From NCBI RefSeq assembly GCF_004359215.1, contig NC_090614.1, positions 168,296 through 232,295 on the forward strand: a stretch of DNA of 64,000 bases, in the 5' to 3' direction. This stretch comes from Bremia lactucae (lineage: Eukaryota; Oomycota; Peronosporomycetes; Peronosporales; Peronosporaceae). This document shows, piece by piece, positions 10,804 to 21,749 of the stretch; position 1 is the first letter of the stretch; every line of letters starts with the position of its first letter. Below the pieces are notes generated by a model. The model was not told the DNA's origin, searched no databases, and worked only from the letters and a program-made list of their open reading frames with translations. A program made the translations under genes and the position numbers.

Positions 10804-11624
10804 AAGGCGCTTGCGCCGAGACAGGCGATTGTGCCGCAGAGTGCTGCATCCTCACCAGGATATCCAACTAGCCCTCTTAACGAGGCTGCTGACGCCACAC
10901 TGAGGCTATAGATCCACCTAATCCCACTTTTAGTGGTGGGAAGTGTCGTTTGACGCGAGTTGACCCTGAGCTTAGCGCTCAAAAACGTCAACGGCGTACG
11001 GGCAATCTTGCCGAAGAGGTACCTCGAACTCCCAAAGGTTTTCAGAAGAGGGGTACCCTAGCCACTTCACCAGATACTGGTATTATCCCTTACGACGACG
11101 TCGCTTTAAAAGTTTTTCCACATGAAAATGAAGGTCCCCCCGCGCATCAAGCAGCGCGGGAGGGGGCCGAAATTTCGGCGGAAGCATTTGATGCTCTAGG
11201 CACGAAGTGTAACTCCTTCGTGAGGTCCTTGCTCGGGTTGAGAGCTCTTTTGAGGCGGTTCGGGACCGTCTTTCGACGCTGGAGCTTCGATCCATGGTTC
11301 TACGGTCAACCGAAGCACTGAAATATTGGCTAGGCCTTTCTTCGTTTTGTGGCATAAATGCCGAACGTAATAATTGGCCTTTGGCCTTAAGCTTAGCGAA
11401 ATCGAAGCGAAGCTACCGTTCCAAACGAACATCACCTCTAACCGCAGACTCTCTGATATTCCAGATATTACGAAATCGGCGGGCCCGGTGGACCCAGTTC
11501 TCAAATGAGACTTCGTTTTCACTCCTTGTTTCGTTTGGAAACAAAACGATCAAAAATTCCCTCGTGAAGGTCACCGAAGCCCCACGGGCTTGATCACGTA
11601 AACGCGTCAGATACTGGCTTCGTG

Positions 11625-12182
11625 TCATACCTTTGGCATAAGGTATTGCTCATGGAGAGCATCGCGGGCAGCGATCTCCTCCGGCGTCGTCGTCGGGTCA
11701 CCAAAGATCCAGATGGCCAAGCCATGACCCGCTATCTCTTTGAGATGCTCGTCCGCACTAAGCGGAGCGAATCTATATTCACTATGAGCTTTAGCTTTCG
11801 CTATCTCGGCAGCTCGACGACGAGCTCTTTCCTCTATGAGGATTATCTGCTCTTGCTCTTCATCGAGTGGATTCGTTATGATGTTGGACTCAGGGTCCCG
11901 TGTCCTGCTCAATGCAGCTAAGACATCAGCGGCACCACGTTCTGGGAACGGATTCGGGGCCCGCCGAAGTTTATCCGGGGGAGGAGGCGTGAAAGAACGA
12001 CGCTCTTTCTCCTCCTCCTCTGATGGAGAGTGACTTTCAAAGACCACCATTCCCTCATCGTCGAGGAAGGTACTAAGAGTCTGTAACTCACGCTTGATTG
12101 TCATGAGACAAAGGAATGAAAAACACAACCGAGCGGTTAGCTGTTTAAGCTCGAACCCCAAATAGGAAATGAAGCGTGTCAC
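11625..12182 (-). CDS. Antisense accessory protein of B1
   Basis: An intact frame of 185 codons from the first ATG (12182), or 159 from the more likely ATG at 12104, lies opposite to pol and directly inside the 3' LTR. The 12104 start is preferred because its distance to the LTR (106 bp) fits the 116-154 bp of the other families and removes a hydrophobic non-homologous head. The protein is Glu/Arg-rich with a Pro run (SFTPPPPDKLRR), a charged helical stretch (IILIEERARRRAAEIAKAKA) and FGDPTTTPEEIAARDALHEQ near the end. A neighbouring minus frame (11413-11628) looks like its continuation after a one-base shift. Function is unknown. The copy at 27813-28370 is identical, but only because of the segmental duplication. 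Confidence 0.55.
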   Translation of the reverse strand: MTRFISYLGFELKQLTARLCFSFLCLMTIKRELQTLSTFLDDEGMVVFESHSPSEEEEKERRSFTPPPPDKLRRAPNPFPERGAADVLAALSRTRDPESNIITNPLDEEQEQIILIEERARRRAAEIAKAKAHSEYRFAPLSADEHLKEIAGHGLAIWIFGDPTTTPEEIAARDALHEQYLMPKV

Positions 12183-12201
12183 TCGGTGTCAACAGTCTGA
12201 T

Positions 12202-12210
12202 GAAGGAGGG
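12202..12210 (+). other. Polypurine tract of B1
   Basis: GAAGGAGGG abuts the 3' LTR start TGTAATG at 12211. The identical tract precedes 28399 in B2. Confidence 0.65.
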
Positions 12211-12696
12211 TGTAATGAGGCACACATCGGTTGGAGAACCGTTGTTGCGGTACATTTACTTTATGGGTAAAATATCCATATATCTCATTTCAGAATTGTT
12301 AGTTACTTAAATCCCATTTATTATGAATAACAAATGTGGTCGCCGCCAGATATAAATCTGGCGGCCAAAATCTACTTTTAATTAGCTAGAGTAAGGTTTT
12401 TAGATTTAAATTATTAATTAAAGTGCAGTTCCCCTTTTGATCTTAAAGCATTAAGTGCCTTCCTAAGGCTTGCGCATTGATCTGTAAGAGATGGAATCCT
12501 TTCTAAGGTATATCCTCTTGAGCACTAGTTGCCCACTTGGTTCTACGAACCCCTGAATCCCTTGAACTAGGATACTTAAGCTTTAATAGCTTGTACGACT
12601 CCCTGAGTTGTTAAACCCATTAGTTCAGTAGAACTAAGTGACTCTCTGAGTCTGAAAGTCTTCCTCTGACTTTAGGAGCGAGGTAGCTCCGCTACA
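12211..12696 (+). repeat. 3' LTR of B1
   Basis: A 486-bp LTR from TGTAATGAGG to GCTCCGCTACA, followed by the target duplication AGTGG at 12697-12701. Confidence 0.92.
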
Positions 12697-12701
12697 AGTG
12701 G

Positions 12702-13071
12702 TGTCACACGTCATTTCACGTACACCTGTACGTGCAAAGGAAGACTTTCTTTAAAGCAGTTGCTTTATAAGAGGTTCATTAGAAACTGTATTAATATAAT
12801 TACGTTCTTCTTGTTTATCTACTTAATACTAACATAATTATAAACTAATACAAAATATGTAATATAGTCTTATCTGTCTTTCTCTTTGCGCGCTGAACGC
12901 GCTGACTGGACCGCGGGGAAAGTACATACAATGGTCTATACCTACCAACGGATAAACTTTTAAAATATTGCCATGTAAAGTATTATTCTTCAAATATTAT
13001 CTACCTTTTCGATAATATATTAAGTTACAACCTTTAAGTGTTAATTTCATGTAACGATACACTCCGTTACA
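12702..13071 (-). repeat. Inverted solo LTR of family A, inner piece
   Basis: It continues the A LTR interrupted by B1 and ends ACTCCGTTACA, the complement of the A LTR start. The target duplication CAGTA follows at 13072-13076. Confidence 0.85.
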
Positions 13072-13255
13072 CAGTAGATAGAAGATCGTACTGAAAGGAA
13101 ACCTAAGATGTTCTACAATTTCACTTTTACCATATTCTAAAGCCTTAGAATTTCCATTTAGTAGCTACGACTTCTTGGCTCCTTAGAATCTTTCTCTGCA
13201 TGTCGTGTACGTGAAGCAATCGAGACACCCTCCCTTCACTGTAATCAGTGTAGGT
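13072..13255 (+). repeat. Family C LTR, right piece
   Basis: This is the 3' half of the C LTR interrupted at 4928, recognisable by CTAAAGCCTTAGAATTTCC and CACTGTAATCAGTGTAGGTT. It stops abruptly at a junction with RT sequence of a family D element, so the last part of the LTR is lost. Confidence 0.75.
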
Positions 13256-16130
13256 TGACTAAAGATGTCTTGTTGAACTCCATGGGAAAGTCAACTATCT
13301 TTTCCGCGTTGGAATTGAAGGATGGCTACTATCAGGTACTCATGAGAGAGTCCGATGCAGCCAAAACGGCAGTAAGCATACAAAGCGGTATGCTCTGGGA
13401 GTGGCTTGTGATAACCCAAGGGTTGAAAAACGCACCGGCGACATTCAACCGGGTGGTGGCTTACGTGATGCGTCAGCACCGTGCCTACGCGCCCCATTAC
13501 TTTGACAATGTATTCGTGCATAGTACGACCGAGGACGGGCTGAGCGCAATGGAGTCGCACAAGCGTCATTTAGACGCTGTGTTGCAGACTCCGAAGGACG
13601 CCCAATTATACGTCAACTTGCAAAAGTGCGTCATAGGGGTCATTAAGATACCAGTGCTGGGCTGCATCGTAGGTACACATGGTGCACGAACAGACCCAGA
13701 CAGGGTGAATCGGTAAAGGAATGGCCAATAGCACGACATGTTAAGGATTTGCGCCAATATCTACGGCTCGCTTATTACTTGCATAAATATAGCAAGAATT
13801 TTGCTGACAAACTAAACCATTATCTGACCTCCTTAATAAGGACGCAGAATGGGTTTGATTAATACAATGAGATGATGCGTTCACATCAGAGAAGCAATCT
13901 CTTGTAGAGGCACCGGTCTTGGCATTGCCAGACGCGGATAAACCCTTTAGCGTCGTCTGTGATGCAAGTAATTTTGCAATCGGCAGCGCGCTCATGCAGA
14001 AGGATGACGACGGCGTTGACCGCGTCATCTGTTATCAGTCCCGGCTTTTAAAAGCCGCTGAACTGAATTAGTCCGTGCATGACAAAGAGCTACTTTAAAA
14101 AAAGTTTGCTCTTGTCAAATTTCGTGTGCAACTATTGGGCACCGAAGCATTTGTGGTTTATACGGATCACGCATCACTGCGGACCGCAATAAACTCACCG
14201 CACCTCTCGCCTAGAATGGTAAGATGGCTTAGATTCTTTTCTGTTAATCTCAAAATTGAATACAAGCCGAATAAGTCGAATGACTTGGCTGACGCTTTAT
14301 CGCGCAGACCAGACTTGGAGGTAAGACCTTAGAAAAGCGTCTGTTTAGTACTGAAGCACAATTTCAGCCGTCAATGTTGGCAGCAATAAAAGCATACCAA
14401 GTGACGAGCTCATTAGCCTCTGAAATAAAAGAGAGCTACAGTCAGGACGACCATTGTCGCATGCTGTTGGATCACTTTGGTGGACAAAAGGTAACCCTTC
14501 CGTCGCACCTGAAAGCTAAGCTAAATCGCTTAAGCTACAGCGATGGCCTGTTATGGCATCAGCTGTCACCTTGTGATCCCTTGAGAATCTATGTGCCTCA
14601 TGACACAGATGTCAAGCTGATGATCCTTCACGAGCTCCATGATGCTTCATTCAATGAGCATCAAGGCCGTGAACAGACATTCTTACGAGTGTCACAGAAT
14701 TTTGGTGGCCAACTATATTCCCAGTGTCAGCGCACCAAGCCTGCACCGTCCAGCAGTGCATCACTAAAGCCGCTACCAATTCCAACAAACTGTTGGAAGT
14801 CAGTAAGCCTGGACTTCATGTTTAGCATGCCGCCCAATCATAAGGGTCGGATGGGGCTCGTCGTCATTGTAGACAGACTGAGCAAAATAATGCATTTCGC
14901 ACCATGTAAAACATCGATCACAGGCAAGGAGGCAGCTGCCCGAGTCCATAGTATTGGACCGGGATCCACGTTTTACGCCAGAATTTTGGCGACATGTGTT
15001 CGAGCTGCTAGGTAACAAGCTCCACATGTCGACCGCAGATTAACCCTAGACCGAGAGCCAAACAGAACGTGCCAATCGGGTCGTGGCGGATGTCTTACGC
15101 ACTTTAGCAACCCCCAAAGAGTGAAGCAAGCAATTGCCCTTTGTGGAATTCGCTATAATAACAATATCCACGCCAGTACGGGTGAGACACCGTTTTATAT
15201 TAACGGACTGCGCCATCCTCGGACGCCATCCTCGGACGCCAGTCTCGTTTGTACGCAGCCCGAGTCTTAGTGGGGGAGTGCCCCTCACTATGCTCGGTGC
15301 GAAAGAGGGATATAGTTTCGTCAATATGACGATGACCCGCGAGGGTATCATCTTCACGACAGAACTTGCCCTAGTAACCCTGTCAATTTTGCAGTGGTCA
15401 TTAAAACTACGTCTTATGACCGACCTCTTGGCGGTATCATAGGCGAGTTTGATGCTAAAAGCGTGAACGAAGCTCAACGCTTTGTGGATGAGCGATTAGC
15501 CATCACACGAAAAGTCCGTGACACGATGGCAAGCGCACAGGACAAGCAAAAAGAATATGCGGACCGAAAGGGTCGCAAAAATAATGAACGCTTTAGAGTG
15601 GGTGAAAAAACGTACTATTAAGTACTGCTACCCTACCTTAAAATGCAATTACTGTACTACCTGGAGATACTACGAAGTTGCTGCCGCGTTTCATTGGGCC
15701 CTTTACGGTGGTAGAAGAGGTTGGAGACCTAAATTATAGGCTCACTCTTCCCCCGTACATGCAGACGCACCCCGTATCTTACGTGGGTCGTCTGAAACGG
15801 TGTGTACACCCAAATGAGGTCACATATTCCTGTCCGTCTAAGCAGACCGATGGTGACGCCGACTGTAATTCGATCGTCGTTCGGGTGAGGGCGGCAGAGA
15901 AGGCGAAAAACTGTCAGCCGACCGACTCCTCCCACCACGAACAGGACTCGGAGGGCGAGAAACATCACGCGAGTAACGCGGATCCCTCAGCATTATCCGC
16001 TCAAAAAGGTCCAAGCGAGTCTTCAGGCGTTCATAAACCTGACGAGCCTTCGCTCGGACATCACAAAGATCCGAGGTCAGACGCGAGACTTGACCCACGA
16101 TATCGGCAATACGTCGTTCAGCAGCGCTAA
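13256..16130 (+). pseudogene. pol of D1: RT, RNase H, integrase, chromodomain
   Basis: RT (13256-13716) has ALELKDGYYQVLMRES, WEWLVITQGLKNAPATF and YFDNVFVHS; the second catalytic Asp of YFDD is Asn, so RT is inactive regardless of the later stops. RNase H (13920-14330) shows VCDASNFAIGSAL and HASLRTAINSPHL. Integrase (14374-15477) has LDFMFSMPPNHKGRMG and VIVDRLSKIMHF, but the zinc domain is shortened. The C-terminus (15678-16130) has LPRFIGPFTVVEEVGDLNY and HPVSYVGRLKR, followed by a hydrophilic tail that overlaps the antisense gene. Confidence 0.85.
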
Positions 16131-17337
16131 ACGCCTGTGATTGAACGGACAAAGGTAAGGCAGCCGCGAGTAGGTGGGCGAGATCGCCACTCCTATCGGG
16201 CGCCGCATGCACTAATGGATGCGGGTGGTTATCAACGCTTTCTTGTTGTAAGGTTGCTTGCCCACCGCTCCGTGAGACAAAGGTATCAGATCCTCGTCGA
16301 TGGAAAGGTTACCCGAAGAGTTTTGACTCTTGGGAACCGATCGATATCCTACGTATTGATGTGCCCGGCATGGTGGCTGCCTATGAAAAGTAGCACCAGC
16401 TGAGGCCTCTTCGCTAGTCTCATAAAGACTAGCAGAAGCAGCATTGTAAGAAGAAACAGGGGGTACAGTACCGCCCATGATTTTTTTCACACGCAAGCGG
16501 GCGAAATTAATTCGCTGCGACCGCTGTTTCATCGCATCGGAATGCAGATGAATGCGGCGCAATAATTCTGCTTTGTACTGGTCGGGCGTTATATTTGATC
16601 GCAACACGACCGGGATCGGGAAAATACGCCCAAGCGATTTTCCTGAGCCGTCCGTGACTTAAAGACGTCATAATAATTATGTGCGTCTAGAAGAGCGCGC
16701 TCTAGGAGCGACGCTCTTGGCCTGTTTAAATGAGGTCGTTTAGATGGAGGGGGCATCAGTGATATACCACCCGTCTATTAGCCACGTTCTAAACGACGGG
16801 CTTGTGACACTGACTGAGCACGTTCACGTGCCGTTGGCGGAGCTTTAGGCTCGGAGTCCTCAAAGTCAGAACCATTATAGATTATGGTCTGAGCATAAGG
16901 CGTCGTGGTTTTTACCCAATGAAGAAGCGAATGCGCCTTTATGGGCAGCGCTCTCATTAGTGGTCGCTGCGCTATCCAGCGCAGACGACGAGACAGCATT
17001 CGAAAATGTTGCTGTCTCCATTTGTGAGCCATGAGAGAAGTTTGGATGGGCAATAATGCGCCATCATCCTTCCTAATAAGCTCGTTGTCCGCATCACTAC
17101 TGTGAGGTGACGGCAACGGTGTCGATTCAATGTAGTCGACAATGAGCGATGGATTAACATCCTCACTATATAAGTGGGATAGATCCTTAAGCCCTGTTAA
17201 CGCAACAGCAGCAGTAGCTGTTGGTGTTTAGACTTCGGCATTAGACGCTGCCGTGTTAATGCGGCGCGTGCGCTTAGTGCGAGGTTGAGTGGGCGTCTTC
17301 GCAGACGACCCACCAAGGTAGACCCATTCGATGGCAT
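15838..17337 (-). pseudogene. Antisense accessory gene of D1 (frameshifted), RS/SP-rich C-terminus
   Basis: From an ATG at 17337 (130 bp from the LTR) it can be followed through several frames: KTPTQPRTKRTRR, then a run from 17116 starting at PLPSPHSSDADNELIRKDDG, then 16607-16212 with TPDQYKAELLRRI and QRINFARLRVKKIMGG, and finally 16212-15838. The last part is a likely coiled coil (AAERRIADIVGQVSRLTSDL) followed by RDPRYSRDVSRPPSPVRGG and more RS/SP pairs. It overlaps the pol tail antisense by about 290 bp. The copy at 37974-39421 keeps the same order and the same stop. Breaks include a CT insertion near the start and at least two more shifts. RS tails in general bind RNA or splicing factors; that role is not shown here. 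Confidence 0.55.
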
Positions 17338-17467
17338 CTTTGCCGCTGGGCATGTGAATACAGGTCGCTAGAGCGATTGAGTGAACTAGCGGTGCGTAAA
17401 GCTGCTCGTAGTTCCTCGCTTCTCTTTGACGAATTTATAACGTAAACTCATTCTTTAAGGGGGATGG

Positions 17468-18000
17468 TGTAACGGGCTAAAGTTGCCCTAATGTACACAG
17501 TCCCCGTTAAGTGAACTTGGTGTACTTAAGGGGATGGTCAATTCCTTAAATAAAGTAATTAGACCAACCACTTGGGTGTGGTTTACATTCGTAAAACAAT
17601 TCTTGTGTATGTGATGCACATAGGTGCATTCACATTAGGAGTGATGACGCCTAGCGTCGTCCGTTACGCAAGGTATCTAGAAAGATACGCTCGCAAAACA
17701 TAGAAGTGTTATCTACGGAGATGACATTTTTGATTGGTAAAAATAGGTATTTATATTTTTAATGCGATTAAATACAAATCAGTCTGAAAACTACTTCTAC
17801 TTAGTAAGGGCGCACAAGGAGCCGGATTACCGCTCCCGTGACGACACTTTACTAGAGTACATCGTGCATTGGATGAGGTTGCTAAGGCGCACACCTCAAC
17901 TACCTCACTGCACGCAAGAGAATCCGTCTAACCGCTTCCTCGCCTTACTAGGGTGTGTGTCTAAGTTGAGCGTGGCAACATTACGACGTGCCCGCCTACA
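17468..18000 (+). repeat. 3' LTR, family D
   Basis: A 533-bp LTR from TGTAACGGGCTAAAG to CGTGCCCGCCTACA, preceded by a purine tract (AAGGGGGATGG). Inverted copies are at 37314-37844 and, truncated, at 48628-49113. Confidence 0.88.
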
Positions 18001-18285
18001 AGTGACGTGAGGCACCACTCGCACTGAAGCAGTGCGAAGTGGACTTGTACTGAAACAATACAAGTCGGCAGTGCCCCGTTATATAGGAACTTAATGTATT
18101 AAAACCGTTCTACTTTTTCTCTATTTTAAAGCCTTAGAACTGACTTTTGGTAGCTAAGGCACTTAGCTACTTGTAATCTTTCTCTGCACGTCGTTTACGT
18201 GATGTAACGAGCCACATTGCCTTTACGGTAATCAGTGTAGGTTGTCTAGCACTGTTAGCAGTACTAGCAAAGGGTGTTTTGAGCT
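18001..18285 (+). repeat. LTR fragments of families A (18001-18082) and C (18083-18285)
   Basis: The first piece is the distal end of the A LTR, ending CCCCGTTATA. The second is the distal half of a C LTR with CTAAAGCC-like and GGTAATCAGTGTAGGTTG marks. Together with the D LTR to the left this is another nested site. Confidence 0.7.
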
Positions 18286-19434
18286 GTAATTCGCCTGCCG
18301 GTGATATTATTTGCTTTTGACCATTTGATCGGAATTTATTTTTAATAAGATACGTTTTTGTATGTATTTTACATTGGATTATTTAAAAAAAAGTGCGACT
18401 AGTGCCACAGACGTTTTGACTATTGCCATAGACAAAACACCTCTGATTGGCTATTTTTTCTTCTTATCCCGGAATTTTGAAACAATAATACCTCACTGAA
18501 TTTCCTTGCTAGTCCTCCCTGCAACTTCAACGCAATAAAAACAGCTTCGAAGCACATAAATGACTCAAATTTACTGAAGAATCTGCTGTCAATGCTCAAA
18601 ACAAACCAGACCCTGCCACCAAGATCTCTAACTGGTGATTAACATGATTTAACCTAAATCATTCCATAATATCCCTAACGTGAACCACACCACATTAACG
18701 GTTAGCAAAACCGCCGTGATGGCCTTCACAATCTGACACGATTAGCTCATGCGTGATTTGATCAAAATGTGCTCGGGGCACTCACGGAAAGGAGCAACTG
18801 GTCTTATGGTTTCACGTAAAGTTTAAGATTTTGTTTTCATTTGACTTTCAACTACGCTCATTCGCACTGCATGTCTATGAGATGGTTAAGAAAGGTACGG
18901 TGTACCTATAGCCGTTGAGAAGTCCAGGTTTTGGTTTTTCAATGTCGCTGTGCAACTGACGGCACGCACCTATGCTAAGGCAAGATTCTGAGGTGACATA
19001 ATAAACATTTAAGTTACAGATTTAAAAATCACATTAAGCCACAACCTGACACTTAATTTTATGTGAGAAATGATTTGTAAGTTCCGCATACTTTTTGAAC
19101 TTGCAGTTGAAGGAAAGGTACAGTAGAATAGCAAACGCATTGCAGAGTGCAAATTTCGAACTGTATCAGGAACCTGGATCAAGAAAGGTAGACACCCTAT
19201 TGACGGCAAAGATATCACACACATTTTTCCGGCTCTATTTTGTACGGACGTTTGCGCCAGCAGTTGTAACGAGGACGACACGTAGGTTTCAGAGCGTGAG
19301 AAGTTGAAACGGCACCTCATGCTTTAGTCAGTCGTGCCTCCGCCTCACATTACAACATTCAGCGGCGTACAACATCCCTGTTCTATTCGGCAAAGGAGTT
19401 TCCATCTGCTTTAATTGCAACAGACATCACAATT
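18286..19434. other. Intergenic region, no supported gene
   Basis: I see no protein features in any frame. The AT-rich stretch ends near 19400 where the PX gene begins, so its promoter should lie in the last few hundred bases. No motif was assigned. Confidence 0.5.
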
Positions 19435-20391
19435 ATGCCAATCGTCGTTAATTCCACACCGCCTCTAAGTTCTGCTGATACAATTGTGCATAGCTCTTCC
19501 CTTAGTACCTGGGAGCCGGACTCGAAGATGAGGACTCATCAGACAAGCGCGCTTGGTGTCCGAGCCCACGACGCAAGTACCGCGATCAATGTATCAAATA
19601 AAGAAAATCATTTTCGAAACGACCAAGACAACATGGTTCAATTCTCGGGACTTTACGTCGTTCGCGGCCCCACGGAATCGAAGCATGTGCGTTATACCAT
19701 GGACGTTACCGTCGATGACGTGCAGCTACACACTCGCTGCATCCAGCGCTTTCAAAGCTTTTATTTGCTACGCAAGCGTCTGCTTGCGATCTTGAAGACC
19801 TGTCATGATCAATGGCCATCTCAGAAAAGCGCCGGTGTGGGCCTTCACGACGAGCCGCCACTATCAGCCGGAGCAGAGCTAGTCTCCCTGCTGACACGCA
19901 CTCGTGGCACCCAGTGTACCGTATGCAAGTCTACTTACCACCAGCTTGCTGCGGTCAAGTTCCCACACCGAACCTTGTTTCCTCCGAGGCTCCAGGACAT
20001 TCAAGATCGATCGCAAATGCTTGAAACGTTTCTGGACTACTGTGTGCGATTTGCCACGACGTGGTCGGCATGCCAACGCAGCAAACGGATGTTTGTCGCT
20101 ACACTAGGTACGTTCCTCGGCGTCGATCTACGAACTCATCTTGCCAACCAAAAGGAAGTCGGCGTCATATCTGAAGCTCGCACCGTCGTTTGTGTTAACA
20201 AATTGCAAGACAATTTAAGCGATGCGTTTGAGCCTCAGTCTCCGAGTGAGGTCGCGTGTCCCCCATTTTCACACGAAATGAGTAACGCTAATGATAGTGA
20301 AGACGATCGACACACAGAACCAAACTATTCGTTTATCTCGAATCTTGGGAACGATACCAGCATGAAAAAGCGCTCACAATCGCATCGGTAA
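19435..20391 (+). CDS. PX (phox homology) domain protein
   Basis: A single-exon protein of 318 aa. Residues about 67-230 form a PX domain, which binds phosphoinositides and places proteins on endosomal or other membranes. Visible marks are YVVRGPTESKHVRYTMDVTV (strands), RCIQRFQSFYLLRKRL (101-116, the RF pair being the phosphate-binding motif), FPHRTLFPPR (176-185) and a helix from about 195. A stretch of some 50 residues between the second helix and the proline loop carries CTVCKSTYHQ (161-170), a possible half zinc site not usual for PX. The N-terminal 65 residues and the acidic C-terminal tail look unstructured. There is no second domain such as BAR, so it is not a typical sorting nexin. 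Confidence 0.8.
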   Translation: MPIVVNSTPPLSSADTIVHSSSLSTWEPDSKMRTHQTSALGVRAHDASTAINVSNKENHFRNDQDNMVQFSGLYVVRGPTESKHVRYTMDVTVDDVQLHTRCIQRFQSFYLLRKRLLAILKTCHDQWPSQKSAGVGLHDEPPLSAGAELVSLLTRTRGTQCTVCKSTYHQLAAVKFPHRTLFPPRLQDIQDRSQMLETFLDYCVRFATTWSACQRSKRMFVATLGTFLGVDLRTHLANQKEVGVISEARTVVCVNKLQDNLSDAFEPQSPSEVACPPFSHEMSNANDSEDDRHTEPNYSFISNLGNDTSMKKRSQSHR

Positions 20392-21153
20392 AGCGACTTG
20401 GACACGTCGTGTGATAAGCTGCGTCATAAGACACTTTTTCTCTTTATGTCTTTATTGAAGTTACTGAGCGTTTTTATACGCTTACTGCAAAAGTAAAACT
20501 TTAATACTAGACCCTCGACGGAAAGGTATGGCAATGCTGGCGATAGCTAGCTTTGGCCTCTAAAATTCTTCTGGTGAAGCAATTTTGAGCCAATTTTATG
20601 ATACAGGACATGACACATAAATATCTTACCTTCAAAGATAGTGATTCTGATACTTTTCCAAGAATTACATTAAGACTGATAGCCTACTCTACCAGATCTT
20701 CACAAATATTGATACTGGCAATTTTAGATGCAGTGAAAATTCATTGAACGCGCAAAGAAACGGCAACGAAAATAACGCGTTGTCCCTTCCACATGTGCAT
20801 CATGCAGACCATGCTTGGCAATTGCGCTACTTGCTTTGCACTCCTAAGTTGGGCCCTTTCGAAATCTGGGCGGGTCAATTAAAACATATACTTATTTGTT
20901 TGGTCTCTTTCAGAATCCACGTTAAAAAAAGCAATCCGTTCATTCGACAAATGGCTAGCGGGCAACATTATAAGCTTCTTGTTTGTTACCTTGTCCTCAA
21001 AGAAATCGCTTTAAACTATGCAGTAAAGTAAACTAGTCGGTTTGACTTTTGTGATGTTTTGGAAATGACTATATCGTAAGTTTTATGACGTTAGTTTATA
21101 AGAAACTGCTTGCGTCATTCCAAACTTGTCATTTAAATAGCGTGGGGACAAGA
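20392..21153. other. Intergenic region, no supported gene
   Basis: A 95-codon frame at 20744-21031 has no recognisable features and lies in AT-rich DNA. I do not call it. Confidence 0.5.
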
Positions 21154-21236
21154 TGTAACGGGGCATGTAACGGGGCACTGCCGACTTGTACTGCTTCAGT
21201 ACAAGTGCTTCAGCGCGAGTGGTGCCTCACGTCATT
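21154..21236 (-). repeat. Inverted family A LTR end (insertion site of B2)
   Basis: TGTAACGGGGCA occurs twice in tandem (21154 and 21166) and is followed by the complement of the A LTR end, cut at TCATT (21232-21236) where the B2 LTR starts. It parallels 4929-4997 but is cut at a different point. Confidence 0.75.
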
Positions 21237-21691
21237 TGTAATGGGGCACACATCGGTTGGAGAACCGTTGTTGTGGTACATTTGCTTTATGGGAAATACA
21301 CTTTTATCCTATTCTAAAACAGTTAATTACTTTAATCCCATTTATTATGGGTAACAAATATGGTCGCCGCCAGATTTATATCTGGCGGCCGAAATCTATT
21401 TAAAATTAGCCAGGGTAAGATTTTTAGATTAAATTATTAAATAAAGTGCAGTTCCCCTTTTGATCTTAAAGCGTTAAGTGCCTTCCTAAGGCTTGCGCAT
21501 TGATCTGTAAGAGATAGAAGCCTTTCTAAGGTATATCCTCTTGGGCATAGTTGTCACTTGGTTCTACGAACCCCTAATACCTTGAACTAGGATTCCTTAA
21601 GCATTAATAGCTTGTACGACTCCCTGAGTTGTTAAACCCATTAGTTCAATAGAGCTAAGTGACTCTCTGAGTCTGAAAGAGCTCCGCTACA
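21237..21691 (+). repeat. 5' LTR of B2
   Basis: TGTAATGGGG to GCTCCGCTACA. It lacks the GTCTTCCTCTGACTTTAGG stretch found near the end of the other B LTRs. The primer site TGGTAGCACTTGTAGTC starts at 21694. Confidence 0.88.
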
Positions 21692-21749
21692 CCTGGTAGC
21701 ACTTGTAGTCAATCTACGCCTGAGTCTTTACAAGACTTATTTCTCACTA

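Larger units (their letters stand above)
4998..12696 (+). mobile_element. Family B Ty3/gypsy LTR retrotransposon, copy B1 (full length, degenerate)
   Basis: The 7.7-kb element is bounded by two LTRs (4998-5486 and 12211-12696) and by a 5-bp target duplication AGTGG (4993-4997 and 12697-12701). The order is LTR, primer site, gag, protease, linker, RT, RNase H, integrase, antisense gene, polypurine tract, LTR. Integrase after RNase H gives the gypsy order. Stops, frameshifts, a 0.5-kb inversion and a 120-bp tandem duplication show it cannot move by itself. The two LTRs differ by several substitutions and small deletions, so the insertion is not recent. Confidence 0.92.
13256..18000 (+). mobile_element. 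Family D Ty3/gypsy element, copy D1 (5' truncated)
   Basis: It begins inside RT and runs through RNase H, integrase, an antisense gene and a 3' LTR (17468-18000). The 5' LTR, gag and protease are missing. The inverted copy at 37314-40080 matches its 3' half. Confidence 0.85.

Noticed and set aside
10950..11321. 123-codon plus frame after the B1 integrase
   Set aside because: It may be an old pol tail or an inverted piece of the antisense gene (coiled-coil-like words occur in another plus frame nearby), but the frames conflict and I could not decide; not called.
20744..21031. 95-codon frame downstream of the PX gene
   Set aside because: No recognisable features, and nothing supports expression.
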